From contig NZ_MLAP01000009.1 of NCBI RefSeq assembly GCF_002272865.1, forward strand, positions 1-64,000: DNA of 64,000 bases, written 5' to 3'. The notes under the pieces are model-generated. The model was not told the origin of the DNA and did not search any database. It was given only the letters and a program-made list of their open reading frames with translations. The first letter of the stretch is position 1. Each line of letters begins with the position of its first letter. The position numbers and the translations under genes were made by a program. Positions 25,409 through 34,057 of this stretch are shown here, one piece after another. Source of the DNA: Helicobacter sp. 12S02634-8 (lineage in GTDB: Bacteria; Campylobacterota; Campylobacteria; Campylobacterales; Helicobacteraceae).

Positions 25409-26466
25409 TGTGGATTGTTATTGCTATTTTGATTCTGTCTTTTTTGATTTTTTTTCACGAATTGGGGCATTTTCTAGTTGCTAGGGCTTTTGGAGTGAGG
25501 GTTGAGGTCTTTAGTATCGGCTTTGGGAAAAAGCTCTTGTGCAAGACTTTTGGGCAGACGCAATATGCGATTTCAAGTATCCCGCTTGGGGGGTATGTGA
25601 AGCTCAAAGGTCAAGATGACACCGATCCTTTAGCTTACAGCCAAGATACGGATAGCTATAGTGCCAAAGCCCCTTGGAAACGCATTTGTATCCTTTTAGC
25701 AGGTCCGGGATTCAACTTTTTGCTCGCATTGTGTATTTATATGGGGGTAGCGCTTGTGGGGCAAAAGATGGTCTTACCTGTCATCGGGGAGCTCCAAGCG
25801 CATATGCCTGCTAGCGAGAGTGGCTTGCAATATGATGATCGCATTGTATCTGTCAATGGCACTCAAGTGCATAATTGGCAAGATCTCTCTTTGGCAATCA
25901 TGCAGGCAAAAGAAGCTGTGCGTATTGAGTTTGTGCGTGATGGCAAAGAACTGCAAACAACTATCTATCCAAAAAAAATGCCCGCAAAAAATATTTTTGG
26001 TGAAAATATTGAACGGAATTTTATTGGTATTGTGGCAAAAGGCGAGGTGGGTGTGGTTTCTTATGGCTTCAAAGATGCTCTAAAATACGCTATTTTAAAG
26101 ACTTATGATGGCTCAAAACTGATTTTAGAGAGTGTGGAAAAAATCCTTGTGGGCGTGGTGAGTGTTTCTGAGGTGGGGGGCGTAGTGAGTATTGTTGATT
26201 TTATCGCGCAAGCAGGGCAGAGTGGGGTGATGACCTTGTTTGTTTTGGTGGCGTTGATTTCTATCAATTTGGGTGTTTTGAATCTATTGCCCATACCTGC
26301 GCTTGATGGGGGGCAGATATTATTCAATCTCTATGCAATACTCACACGCAAGCAGCTTTCTCAAACTAGTCAATACTATCTCACGATAGTAGGTTGGGCG
26401 CTTTTGATGGGCTTGATGGCTTTGGGGCTTTATAATGATATCCATCGTTTGGTGGTGGGGTCTTGA
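25408..26466 (+). CDS. rseP: Site-2 protease RseP
   Basis: Intramembrane zinc metalloprotease that cleaves anti-sigma factors or other membrane substrates after an initial cut. The HELGH motif is at about residues 17-21 in the first membrane segment; a PDZ domain follows (about 120-190) and the LNLLPIPALDGG metal-ligand motif lies in the third segment (about 290). 352 residues. ATG 25408 overlaps the pgsA stop by one base; GTG one codon before is an alternative. The xseA start overlaps its stop. Confidence 0.93.
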   Translation: MWIVIAILILSFLIFFHELGHFLVARAFGVRVEVFSIGFGKKLLCKTFGQTQYAISSIPLGGYVKLKGQDDTDPLAYSQDTDSYSAKAPWKRICILLAGPGFNFLLALCIYMGVALVGQKMVLPVIGELQAHMPASESGLQYDDRIVSVNGTQVHNWQDLSLAIMQAKEAVRIEFVRDGKELQTTIYPKKMPAKNIFGENIERNFIGIVAKGEVGVVSYGFKDALKYAILKTYDGSKLILESVEKILVGVVSVSEVGGVVSIVDFIAQAGQSGVMTLFVLVALISINLGVLNLLPIPALDGGQILFNLYAILTRKQLSQTSQYYLTIVGWALLMGLMALGLYNDIHRLVVGS

Positions 26467-27728
26467 ACGAGCATATTTTGAGTGTTTCTGCACTCAATAC
26501 GCAGGTCAAATCCTTGATGGAAAGCACATTTTTAAATGTCAGTGTTATGGGTGAAATCAGTAATCTCACCAAGCACAGCAGTGGGCATATATATTTTAGT
26601 ATCAAAGATGAAGGCTCCTCGATTCGGTGCGTGCTTTTCAAGGGCAATGCACAAAAAGTGCGCTTTGAGCTAGCAAATGGAGTGAAGATTATTGTTTATG
26701 GGGCTTTGAGTGTGTATGTCCCTAGAGGGGAATATCAGATCACTTGCAAGATGTTAGAACCTAGTGGGTTTGGGGCTTTGAGCTTGGCTTATGAACAGCT
26801 AAAGAGTGCTTTAGAGCAAAAGGGATATTTTGATATCCAAGCAAAGAAAAAGCTCCCACCTTTCCCTACTAGAATTGCCCTCATCACCTCAAGCACAGGG
26901 GCAGCCCTCCAAGATATGAAGCGCGTTGCCCAGAGCCGTTGGCCCTTGTGTGTGCTCGTTGGGATCAATACCTTAGTCCAAGGCGAGGGGGCGAAGTTTG
27001 ATATTGCAAAAAATATCGGCTATGCTGATAGCTTTTATGGCACACCAGAGGGGTTTGATGTGATTGTGGTTGCGCGTGGGGGTGGGAGTATTGAGGATTT
27101 ATGGGCGTTCAATGAAGAGATAGTCGCTGATGCGATTTTTAAAGCGCAAACACCTATTGTTTCAGCTGTTGGCCATGAAATTGATTTTGTCATCAGTGAT
27201 TTTGTGGCTGATTTGCGTGCGCCTACGCCATCTGCGTGTATGGAGATGGTATTGCCAGACCAAAGGGAGTGGCTAATGCGTCTTGATGAGATGAGTGATT
27301 TGCTCCAAGGGGTGGTTGATAAATTCCTTTGCACACAAGAGCAGGCTTGCAAGGCTTTGATACAAGGCTTTGAGCAAGTCAGCTATGAGGCAAAATTCCA
27401 GAGGGCGTGGAGTGAGATTGAAGCATTGAGGGGGTATTTTTGCCAGAGTTTTCAAAATATGCTTGATTTTAAAGCGCAGCTTTTATCGACTCTGCCCTTA
27501 GAGCTCAAGATGGAGGGATTTTTGAGTGCTAAGGCAGCGAGTATCCAAGAAATGCAGCTTTCTTTGGAGTCTAAAAATCCTAAAAACTTTGTCCAATCAG
27601 GCTATGCACAGATTTTGTATCAAGGCAAAATCACATCTTTAGAGAAACTCCAGCCCTCTGATGTGATAGAGATTTCTGATGGTTTGTATTGCCTACAAGC
27701 TCAAATCACGCAGACAAGCAAGGCTTAG
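26463..27728 (+). CDS. xseA: Exodeoxyribonuclease VII large subunit
   Basis: Large subunit of ExoVII, a single-strand DNA exonuclease. An N-terminal OB fold (about 1-100, VSVMGEISNLTKHSSGHIYFSIKD) is followed by the catalytic domain with VVARGGGSIEDLWAFN and VGHEIDFVISDFVADLRAPTPSA, then a helical coiled-coil region. TTG start overlapping the rseP stop (TTGA). Its 3' end nearly touches the convergent ankyrin gene: two bases separate the stops. The small subunit xseB is not in the window. Confidence 0.94.
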   Translation: MNEHILSVSALNTQVKSLMESTFLNVSVMGEISNLTKHSSGHIYFSIKDEGSSIRCVLFKGNAQKVRFELANGVKIIVYGALSVYVPRGEYQITCKMLEPSGFGALSLAYEQLKSALEQKGYFDIQAKKKLPPFPTRIALITSSTGAALQDMKRVAQSRWPLCVLVGINTLVQGEGAKFDIAKNIGYADSFYGTPEGFDVIVVARGGGSIEDLWAFNEEIVADAIFKAQTPIVSAVGHEIDFVISDFVADLRAPTPSACMEMVLPDQREWLMRLDEMSDLLQGVVDKFLCTQEQACKALIQGFEQVSYEAKFQRAWSEIEALRGYFCQSFQNMLDFKAQLLSTLPLELKMEGFLSAKAASIQEMQLSLESKNPKNFVQSGYAQILYQGKITSLEKLQPSDVIEISDGLYCLQAQITQTSKA

Positions 27729-27730
27729 AC

Positions 27731-28567
27731 CTACCACACTTGCATTTGGATCTTAGTGGTTTTATACATACTTTCCCCGCTCCCATCAATACTATATTCG
27801 ATTGCAAAGCCATAGCGGATATTCACACTGCCTGATCGCTTGATAGAGAGGCTTTTGTAAGCATCTCTTGTGATAGGGAGAGAGCCTATGTTGGCTGCAG
27901 CTTTTGGAGGGAGCGTGCGATTTAGGCTCGTTTCTGAGATCAGATCTCCATTGATATAAAAGGCACTATAGGTGATGGTGATGAAATTTTGTGTCAGATT
28001 GGTGATATGCAAGCCCACAGAACCACGGCCAATATTAAAAGGAGAAGAGGTGAGTAAAATATCATTATTGCCGACTTGCATGGAGGGGACATTGACGCGT
28101 GAGAGAATATAGCGCGCAGGCGTATCGCCATTGTTGTTTTCGATATACATATCTGCGCCATATTGCATTAAAAGCGTGATCATATTTTTATCTTGCTTAT
28201 TGACAGCATAGTGCAAGGGCGTGTTGCCCCGAATCGAGTCTTTGATATTGGGGTCTGCTCCCTCTTTGAGTAAGGCTTGAGCGAAGCGGAAGTTGCCAAA
28301 TTGGACGACTTTATGCAGGGCTGTTTCTCCGTGGCTTAGGGCGTTGATTTTTGCCCCTCGGTTGATGAGTAGATATAGTATATCCATATTGTTTTTGCGC
28401 GATGCGTCATATAAGGGCGTGCTGCCACGAAGGCGTGCATTGACATCAGCACCAAGATCAATGCCCTTGCGGACATCTGTGTAGTTATTGCTAAAGAGGA
28501 GATAGTCATATTTGTTAGCGTTCAAGACACAGACACACAATACTAATAGCAGCCAAATTTGTTTCAT
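27731..28567 (-). CDS. Exported ankyrin-repeat protein
   Basis: Signal peptide (MKQIWLLLVLCVCVLNA) followed by about four ankyrin repeats (residues ~25-165: DVRKGIDLGADVNARLRGSTPLYDAS, NMDILYLLINRGAKINA, NTPLHYAVNKQDKN...) and a beta-rich C-terminal domain (about 180-278) with no family I recognise. Ankyrin repeats act in protein binding, so this is probably a periplasmic or cell-surface adaptor. ATG follows AAGGAG and overlaps the HIT gene stop, so it is coupled to it. Confidence 0.82.
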   Translation of the reverse strand: MKQIWLLLVLCVCVLNANKYDYLLFSNNYTDVRKGIDLGADVNARLRGSTPLYDASRKNNMDILYLLINRGAKINALSHGETALHKVVQFGNFRFAQALLKEGADPNIKDSIRGNTPLHYAVNKQDKNMITLLMQYGADMYIENNNGDTPARYILSRVNVPSMQVGNNDILLTSSPFNIGRGSVGLHITNLTQNFITITYSAFYINGDLISETSLNRTLPPKAAANIGSLPITRDAYKSLSIKRSGSVNIRYGFAIEYSIDGSGESMYKTTKIQMQVW

Positions 28568-29058
28568 GAGCACTCCTTCAAATATTTTTGGGCTAATGTT
28601 TTGATTTTTTGATAAGTTGCATCAAAATCCACCCCATAAGTGCGCCCCTCTGCGATGGTAGTGAAGAAGTTTGTATCTCCAATATAGCGGGGGAGGATAT
28701 GCAAATGGATATGCTCAGGGATCCCAGCCCCACCAGCTTGTTTGATATTCATACCCAAATTGACTCCACTCGCACCATATGCATACAGCAAGGGTATAGA
28801 TTTTTGGGAGAGTTTGTGGATATGGAGCCAATGCTCTTGGGGTAGGTGCTCGGGTGAATCTGTGTGCTGATGGGGGATCAGCATAAAATGCCCTGGAGTG
28901 TAGGGATAGAGATTCATCACACCAAAGCAAATATCATCGCGATAAATGACTCGATTGGTCTCATCAGACTCAGGAGAGGCACTGATATCACAAAAGACGC
29001 AAGTTTTCTTTTTGGATCCAAAGTATTCACTGCGCCAAGGGGAGTAGATTCTATCCAT
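28564..29058 (-). CDS. HIT-family nucleotide hydrolase
   Basis: Histidine-triad protein of 164 residues of the Fhit/Ap4A-type branch (HIHLHILPR at about 118-126, the HxHxHxx motif). Two CxxC cysteines near the N terminus (KKTCVFCDIS) could bind zinc, as in many bacterial HIT proteins of this size. Likely hydrolyses dinucleoside polyphosphates or AMP conjugates. AGGAGG precedes the ATG; it lies eight bases after murF and is co-transcribed. Confidence 0.88.
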   Translation of the reverse strand: MDRIYSPWRSEYFGSKKKTCVFCDISASPESDETNRVIYRDDICFGVMNLYPYTPGHFMLIPHQHTDSPEHLPQEHWLHIHKLSQKSIPLLYAYGASGVNLGMNIKQAGGAGIPEHIHLHILPRYIGDTNFFTTIAEGRTYGVDFDATYQKIKTLAQKYLKECS

Positions 29059-29066
29059 AGTGCCTC

Positions 29067-30551
29067 CTAAATATAGTTGGGTGCATCGTTGGCAAAAAGT
29101 ATCAAATCCTCAGGATATGTGCTTGCCTTCAAGATATTTTCTAGTTGGGCTTTGTCTTTGAGGATAATTTTTTGGGGTTTGCAGATATGCTCTGATAGGA
29201 CTTTTGCGTTCAGTTCGCCCGTGATGATAGCGATATCAAACACTTTATCAATGCTTTGAGCGAGTTTGATATTAGCTTCTGTGCTGCTTTCTACTAGACC
29301 TGGGGTGATGATGACTTTTCGTTTGGGATAGAGCCCAGAGAGTCGGATCGCTTCTAGCATTCCTTTGAGGTTGCCATTGAAGCTATCATCGATAATGATT
29401 TTTTGATTGACACAAGAGAGATTGAGCCGATGGGGGATAGGCTCGAGCTTGTTTATGGACTTTTGGATCTCTGCAATGGGGATTTTCAGGCTATATGCAG
29501 CCAAAATAGCAGCGCTGATGTTGGTGATATTGAAACTTCCTAGCACCTTGGTTTCAAACAAATACCAATGGTGGTCTATCTCCATTTCAAAGCTTGTCCC
29601 ATCGAGATTGGCTCTAGCGTTTCTGATTTGATTGGGATAGGGTTGCAAAATAGAGGCTTTTTCTTGTGCGATAGGGCTTTTGAGCGGGATTTTATCGTGG
29701 ATAAAGGCTTGTTTGAGCCGCTTGGATTCTAGGAGTTCGAGCTTTGTGTCTATGATGTTTTCAAAGGTCTTGAAATATTCGATATGCTGTTCGCCCAACT
29801 CACCGATAATAGCGTATTGATGTTCTAAGAGGGCAGCGATTTCTTTGATATCGCCCTTTTGCCTAGCCCCTGCTTCAGCGATGTAGATGTCAATACCAAA
29901 GTCTAAATTTTTGTTGATATCTTCTATCAGTCCTTTGAGTGTATTGACACTTCTTGGTGAGGCATAGACATTGTATTTGTTTTGCAAGATTTGTTTTAAG
30001 AAATTTTTGATACTTGTTTTTCCAAAGCTCCCTGTGATAGCGACAATCTTTAAAGACCCCATTGCAGCGAGCTTGTCTTTAGCGATTTGTATGTAGCGAT
30101 TGAGTAAGAGATTTTCATAGAGTTTAGAAAATATATAGCCAAACACCAAGGGCAGCAAATATAAAAAACGCAAGTTTTGGTTGAAATTTTTTGAAATCAG
30201 AGTGAGGATTTCATTGAACGCCACAAAGGCAAAGCAGATGATAAAAAACCTAATGACGCGTTTGGTAAAATGGAGTCTTCTATCAAGGTTCATCGCCCAA
30301 AAGCATAAAAGTGGAATCTGGATACAATACAGATACACATAAAAAATAATATTTTGCCCATAAAATCCTGCTATCAAAAACACGCAAATCGGCAAGACAA
30401 AATGGATAATATGCCATCGCTTTTTGTGGTGCTTGCTGATAGCGCGATAAAGGCTGTAGTTATACCATTGCAACGCAGTGATTAGATAATAGCTGATACA
30501 AAAGATAAAAATCCATCTTGAAATCCCATCAATGGTGTCTAGCCACTCCAT
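29067..30551 (-). CDS. murF: UDP-MurNAc-tripeptide-D-Ala-D-Ala ligase with N-terminal membrane domain
   Basis: Adds D-Ala-D-Ala to UDP-MurNAc-tripeptide, the last cytoplasmic peptidoglycan step. Mur ligase core begins at about residue 165 with the P-loop GSFGKTSIK (about 185) and ends with the typical C-terminal domain (SFNGNLKGMLEAIRL). The first ~145 residues hold three to four hydrophobic segments (FCISYYLITALQW, HFVLPICVFLIAGFY, VIRFFIICFAFVAF), an epsilonproteobacterial feature absent from E. coli MurF. The enzyme is therefore membrane-bound. ddl upstream supplies its D-Ala-D-Ala substrate. Confidence 0.93.
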   Translation of the reverse strand: MEWLDTIDGISRWIFIFCISYYLITALQWYNYSLYRAISKHHKKRWHIIHFVLPICVFLIAGFYGQNIIFYVYLYCIQIPLLCFWAMNLDRRLHFTKRVIRFFIICFAFVAFNEILTLISKNFNQNLRFLYLLPLVFGYIFSKLYENLLLNRYIQIAKDKLAAMGSLKIVAITGSFGKTSIKNFLKQILQNKYNVYASPRSVNTLKGLIEDINKNLDFGIDIYIAEAGARQKGDIKEIAALLEHQYAIIGELGEQHIEYFKTFENIIDTKLELLESKRLKQAFIHDKIPLKSPIAQEKASILQPYPNQIRNARANLDGTSFEMEIDHHWYLFETKVLGSFNITNISAAILAAYSLKIPIAEIQKSINKLEPIPHRLNLSCVNQKIIIDDSFNGNLKGMLEAIRLSGLYPKRKVIITPGLVESSTEANIKLAQSIDKVFDIAIITGELNAKVLSEHICKPQKIILKDKAQLENILKASTYPEDLILFANDAPNYI

Positions 30552-30562
30552 GAATCCCTCTC

Positions 30563-31549
30563 TTATACCAAAATCTTAAATTGGTCAAAATCTCTGCTTG
30601 AGATGTCTTGATACTCTAAATGGGTGACTGCAGCTTTGCTAGGGCCTTTTTTGAGTGCGTCTATAAAGGCCTTTAGGGCTATATCGCTCCCTTGTGCATA
30701 GACCTCCACGCTCCCATCAGCAAGATTCTGGGCAGTGCCTGTGATATTGAGCTCAAGGGCTTTAGCTTGGCAGAATTTCCTATAACCGACCCCTTGCACC
30801 TTGCCTTTTGCATGCACTATGATTGTTTTCATTGCAATGATTCCTTGAAAATGGTATTTTTCATCGATTATTTTACCTTGTTTGAGGAAGAAAAAATGAT
30901 CCCCCTTGAGGACAAAAAATCGGTTATCTGCTATCAAGCTTGCGATTTTTTGCCCAGAGCTCAAAGGCGTGGCTTTATCTTCTTCTCCCCAAAAGATAGT
31001 GACCTTTTTTTTGCATTGCTTATAAAAAGGGGCAAAATCTTCTGACACAACTTGCTTAAACACTTGATACATCGCTTCATTGAGTGCATGAGCATCGGCA
31101 CTGCGTAAAAACTTTGCTCTAAATTTGCAAATTTTTAAGATTTTTGCCAGCAGGATTTTTATGCGCACTTTCCAAGACTTAGGCGTGAGGATACCTGCAG
31201 CGCTCAAAAGAATCATTGCATCATTTTTACAGCCCAAAGCGACCTTCCCCCCGAAGCTATGCCCTGTGATGATATCTGCACGCACCCCCAAAGTATGCAA
31301 AAACAAATCAATAATCTTGCTGTAATCGTTGGTAGAGAGCACCTTATCATTGGGCGAATCCCCAAAACCAGGTAAGTCGATATAATAGTGGTTAAAGTCC
31401 TTGAAAACGCCACCGAAAGCTAGTAACATCAGTTCTTTATTGCTCCCCCAGCCGTGCAAAAAAACCATATTTTTTTCTTGATGGTTGTTGATATGTTTGT
31501 AAGCGATATCAAAACAATACCCTTGGTAGATGATGGAGCGTTTGGCCAT
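30563..31549 (-). CDS. Alpha/beta hydrolase fused to acylphosphatase
   Basis: Residues 1-239 are an alpha/beta-hydrolase with an HGWGS oxyanion motif (about 32), nucleophile S98 (GHSFGG), D191 and H218, a complete triad. Residues 240-328 are a complete acylphosphatase: KGKVQGVGYR with the catalytic arginine and the NLADGSVEV asparagine loop. There is no stop between them. An AAGGA lies nine bases before the internal ATG (30832), so the second domain may also be made alone. The hydrolase ends where the H. pylori protein normally stops. The one-base overlap with ddl (TAATG) makes it part of the ddl-murF operon. Confidence 0.88.
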   Translation of the reverse strand: MAKRSIIYQGYCFDIAYKHINNHQEKNMVFLHGWGSNKELMLLAFGGVFKDFNHYYIDLPGFGDSPNDKVLSTNDYSKIIDLFLHTLGVRADIITGHSFGGKVALGCKNDAMILLSAAGILTPKSWKVRIKILLAKILKICKFRAKFLRSADAHALNEAMYQVFKQVVSEDFAPFYKQCKKKVTIFWGEEDKATPLSSGQKIASLIADNRFFVLKGDHFFFLKQGKIIDEKYHFQGIIAMKTIIVHAKGKVQGVGYRKFCQAKALELNITGTAQNLADGSVEVYAQGSDIALKAFIDALKKGPSKAAVTHLEYQDISSRDFDQFKILV

Positions 31550-32607
31550 TATTTGCCCTTAGCCCTTTGGATCTTTTCGATATATTTATAAGAAACTTTG
31601 ATGGGTTCTTTTTTAGGGAGATGTAAGCTCAGACCTTGGAGGGCTTGCTTGAAATCATCAAAAAGGTAATTAGACATACTGCCAGGAATAGGATTGATTT
31701 CATTGAGATAGACTTCATTATCGATGACAAAAAAGTCACATCGTATCAACGCCCCCTCAAACTTATCGCAATAAAGCTTTTTAAACGCGTCTTTGATTTT
31801 TTCTTGCATATCTGCGGGGATATTGGCTTTGAGGACTTGTTCTGTTCGAGAAAAGTCCAGATATTTGTTTTCAAAATCTAAAAGGTCTTTTTTACTGGGC
31901 TCTTCGATGATAGAAAAAATATATTCACTATTGGCGTTATTGCCCTCTGCGACTTTACAGCCTGCGATATTGTATTCTTTAACCCCTTTGATAAAGGGCT
32001 CTATCAAGGCTTCATTGTCAAATTCAAAAGCACTATCAATCGCATAATCAGCCTCATCAGCTGCATAAATCACAGAAACACCAATCGAACTCCCCAAGCG
32101 ATTGGGCTTAATGATCAATGGAAAGTCGCTGCCAATATTCCTTGGGCTATGCTTGCGTAAGACTTGAAATGGCAATGTTTTGACATCTCTTTCTTTGGCA
32201 TAGAGCTTTGTGAGGTATTTGTTGAAACTCAGCACGCACGCTTCAATCCGAGGTCCGATAAAAGGGATTTGATGGAATTCTAAAAGTGAGGCTATCGTCC
32301 CATCTTCCCCATCAGCGCCGTGTATGAGATTGATAAGCATTTCAGTGTTTAAAAGCTTGCTTCCAAAAAATCCGTGACTATAGAACCCACCGAGTTTGAT
32401 ATCTAGCTGCGTGCATTTTTTATAATCTTGTGAAGAGAAAAAGTTGGATTTCATATTTTCTGCTGGAATCAGATAGAAGCGATGGGAAGCGTCTGTAAAG
32501 ATAAAATGCCCGATACTATCGCCCAAGACCTTTTTGAGCGAAATCGCACTCACGATACTGATCTCATGCTCCCAGCTGATCCCTCCAAATAAAATACTGA
32601 ATTTCAC
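31549..32607 (-). CDS. ddl: D-alanine-D-alanine ligase
   Basis: ATP-grasp ligase making the D-Ala-D-Ala dipeptide for murF. 352 residues. N-terminal GGISWEHEISI with the catalytic glutamate (about residue 14), central HGADGEDGTIASLLEF with its family serine, and the Mg-binding EINPIPGSM near the C terminus. The start codon is GTG, seven bases after GAGGAG. It is divergent from the hydrogenase operon across a 271-base gap. Confidence 0.94.
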   Translation of the reverse strand: MKFSILFGGISWEHEISIVSAISLKKVLGDSIGHFIFTDASHRFYLIPAENMKSNFFSSQDYKKCTQLDIKLGGFYSHGFFGSKLLNTEMLINLIHGADGEDGTIASLLEFHQIPFIGPRIEACVLSFNKYLTKLYAKERDVKTLPFQVLRKHSPRNIGSDFPLIIKPNRLGSSIGVSVIYAADEADYAIDSAFEFDNEALIEPFIKGVKEYNIAGCKVAEGNNANSEYIFSIIEEPSKKDLLDFENKYLDFSRTEQVLKANIPADMQEKIKDAFKKLYCDKFEGALIRCDFFVIDNEVYLNEINPIPGSMSNYLFDDFKQALQGLSLHLPKKEPIKVSYKYIEKIQRAKGK

Positions 32608-32736
32608 TTTGTTTCTCCTCGTGCTTTGTTTGATAAACCAATGGTGTTGGCAAGCTCTAATCGTGCAGTTTATCTAAAAATTACTTAATTTATAAAGTAT
32701 CTTTTGGTTTATCAAATGACTGATTTTCTTGTAAAG

Positions 32737-32751
32737 ATTATGTTACATAAT
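32737..32751. promoter_or_regulatory. Palindrome upstream of hydA (possible operator)
   Basis: ATTATG-TTA-CATAAT, six-base arms around a three-base centre, about 70 bases upstream of the probable hydA -10 box and 130 bases from the ddl start. AT-rich palindromes of this length serve Fur, NikR or CRP/FNR-type regulators, and hydrogenase is metal-controlled in Helicobacter; no specific consensus is matched. Confidence 0.4.
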
Positions 32752-32805
32752 GTTTATTTGGCTTAAAATTTTTTCTCATTTTATACTGCATTTTCAGAAA
32801 AAAAA

Positions 32806-32817
32806 TATAAAATATAG
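32806..32817 (+). promoter_or_regulatory. hydA: Probable -10 region of the hydrogenase operon
   Basis: TATAAAATATAG after an A-rich run, with an AT-rich upstream region and no strong -35, as is usual for the housekeeping sigma factor of Helicobacter. It would start transcription at about 32824 and leave a ~55-base leader. Confidence 0.45.
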
Positions 32818-32857
32818 TTGGTGAAACAATAATCTCGAGACACAAACCAACCAAACC

Positions 32858-32875
32858 AAAGGATCGAAAGGATCG
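32858..32875 (+). promoter_or_regulatory. hydA: Duplicated ribosome-binding sequence of hydA
   Basis: AAAGGATCG occurs twice in tandem, the second copy ending three bases before the hydA ATG. Either AAGGA can pair with 16S rRNA; the second has nine-base spacing. Confidence 0.6.
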
Positions 32876-32878
32876 AAA

Positions 32879-34045
32879 ATGCAAAAACCAGACAATAACA
32901 ACCACCTGTTTGAGCAAATCAACCAACGATTAGAAAGGCTCTCCCAGCTAGAAGCGCACAATCCTGATAAAGACCTCAATGCAGAGTTAAGCAAAAAGGG
33001 CGTTGATAGGAGGGATTTTATGAAATGGGCAGCCACAATGACAGCCACTCTAGCCCTCCCAGCAAGTTTTGCTCCCCTCACAGCTAAGGCTGCTGAAATT
33101 GCCAATAGAGTCCCTGTTATTTGGCTGCATATGGCAGAGTGCACAGGCTGTTCTGAGAGTTTATTACGGAGTGAAGATCCCAGTATTGATGCGATTATCT
33201 TTGATTATATCAACCTCGAATACCACGAAACAATTATGGCAGCTGCAGGCTATCAAGCTGAGCAAAACCTAGAAAATGCTATCAAAAAGCACAGAGGGAA
33301 TTATATCTTGATGGTAGAGGGTGGAATCCCACATGGCACGGAGTATTTTTTGACCATTGGGGCTGAGGGGCGCACAGGCGCTCAAGAGTGCCGAGATGCT
33401 GCAGAGGGAGCAGCAGCAATCTTTGCTATCGGGACTTGTTCGAGCTTTGGGGGTGTGCAAGCAGCTTATCCCAACCCCTCCAATGCAAAACCTTTGAGTA
33501 AGATCATCAACAAGCCCATCATCAATGTCCCTGGCTGCCCACCGAGCGAGAAAAATATCGTTGGGAACATTATGTATTTTATTATGTTTGGCACATTGCC
33601 CGCTGTCGATGCTTATAATCGCCCCACTTGGGCTTATGGGCATAGAATCCACGATTTATGCGAGCGCAGAGGGCATTTTGATGCAGGTGAGTTTGTGCAA
33701 CATTTTGGTGATGCAAACGCTGAAAAGGGTTATTGCCTTTATAAAGTCGGCTGCAAAGGCCCTTATACATTTAACAACTGCTCTAAATTGCGCTTCAATT
33801 CCCACACTAGCTGGCCCATACAAGCAGGGCATGGCTGCATTGGCTGTTCTGAGCCAAACTTTTGGGACACAATGAGCCCATTTGAAGAGCCCATTGGCAA
33901 TAGACTTTTCCATACTTCTTATGATGGTATCGGTGCTGATAAGACTGCTAATACCGTAGGGACTGTGATTTTAGCAGCTACAGCTGTGGGTATTGCAGCA
34001 CACGCCGTGGTTTCAAGCCTTGTAAAAACTAAAGATGAGCAATAA
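32879..34045 (+). CDS. hydA: Uptake [NiFe]-hydrogenase small subunit
   Basis: Electron-transfer subunit (388 residues) of the membrane-bound, quinone-reducing hydrogenase. Twin-arginine signal RRDFMKWAA at about 44-52 and a hydrophobic stretch to about 75; the long N-terminal part before it is family-typical. Iron-sulfur cysteines are in CTGCSES, GTCSSFGG and GCPPSE (proximal cluster) and in the HDLCERRGHF...GYCLYKVGCKG...CIGCSEP stretch (distal and medial clusters). The C-terminal helix (TVILAATAVGIAAHAVVSS) anchors the complex to HydC. First gene of hydABCDE. Confidence 0.96.
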   Translation: MQKPDNNNHLFEQINQRLERLSQLEAHNPDKDLNAELSKKGVDRRDFMKWAATMTATLALPASFAPLTAKAAEIANRVPVIWLHMAECTGCSESLLRSEDPSIDAIIFDYINLEYHETIMAAAGYQAEQNLENAIKKHRGNYILMVEGGIPHGTEYFLTIGAEGRTGAQECRDAAEGAAAIFAIGTCSSFGGVQAAYPNPSNAKPLSKIINKPIINVPGCPPSEKNIVGNIMYFIMFGTLPAVDAYNRPTWAYGHRIHDLCERRGHFDAGEFVQHFGDANAEKGYCLYKVGCKGPYTFNNCSKLRFNSHTSWPIQAGHGCIGCSEPNFWDTMSPFEEPIGNRLFHTSYDGIGADKTANTVGTVILAATAVGIAAHAVVSSLVKTKDEQ

Positions 34046-34057
34046 AAGGGAGATAAA

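Noticed and set aside
32607-32640. ATG start for ddl
   Set aside because: No ATG suits; GTG 32607 has GAGGAG seven bases upstream and the conserved N terminus follows at once.
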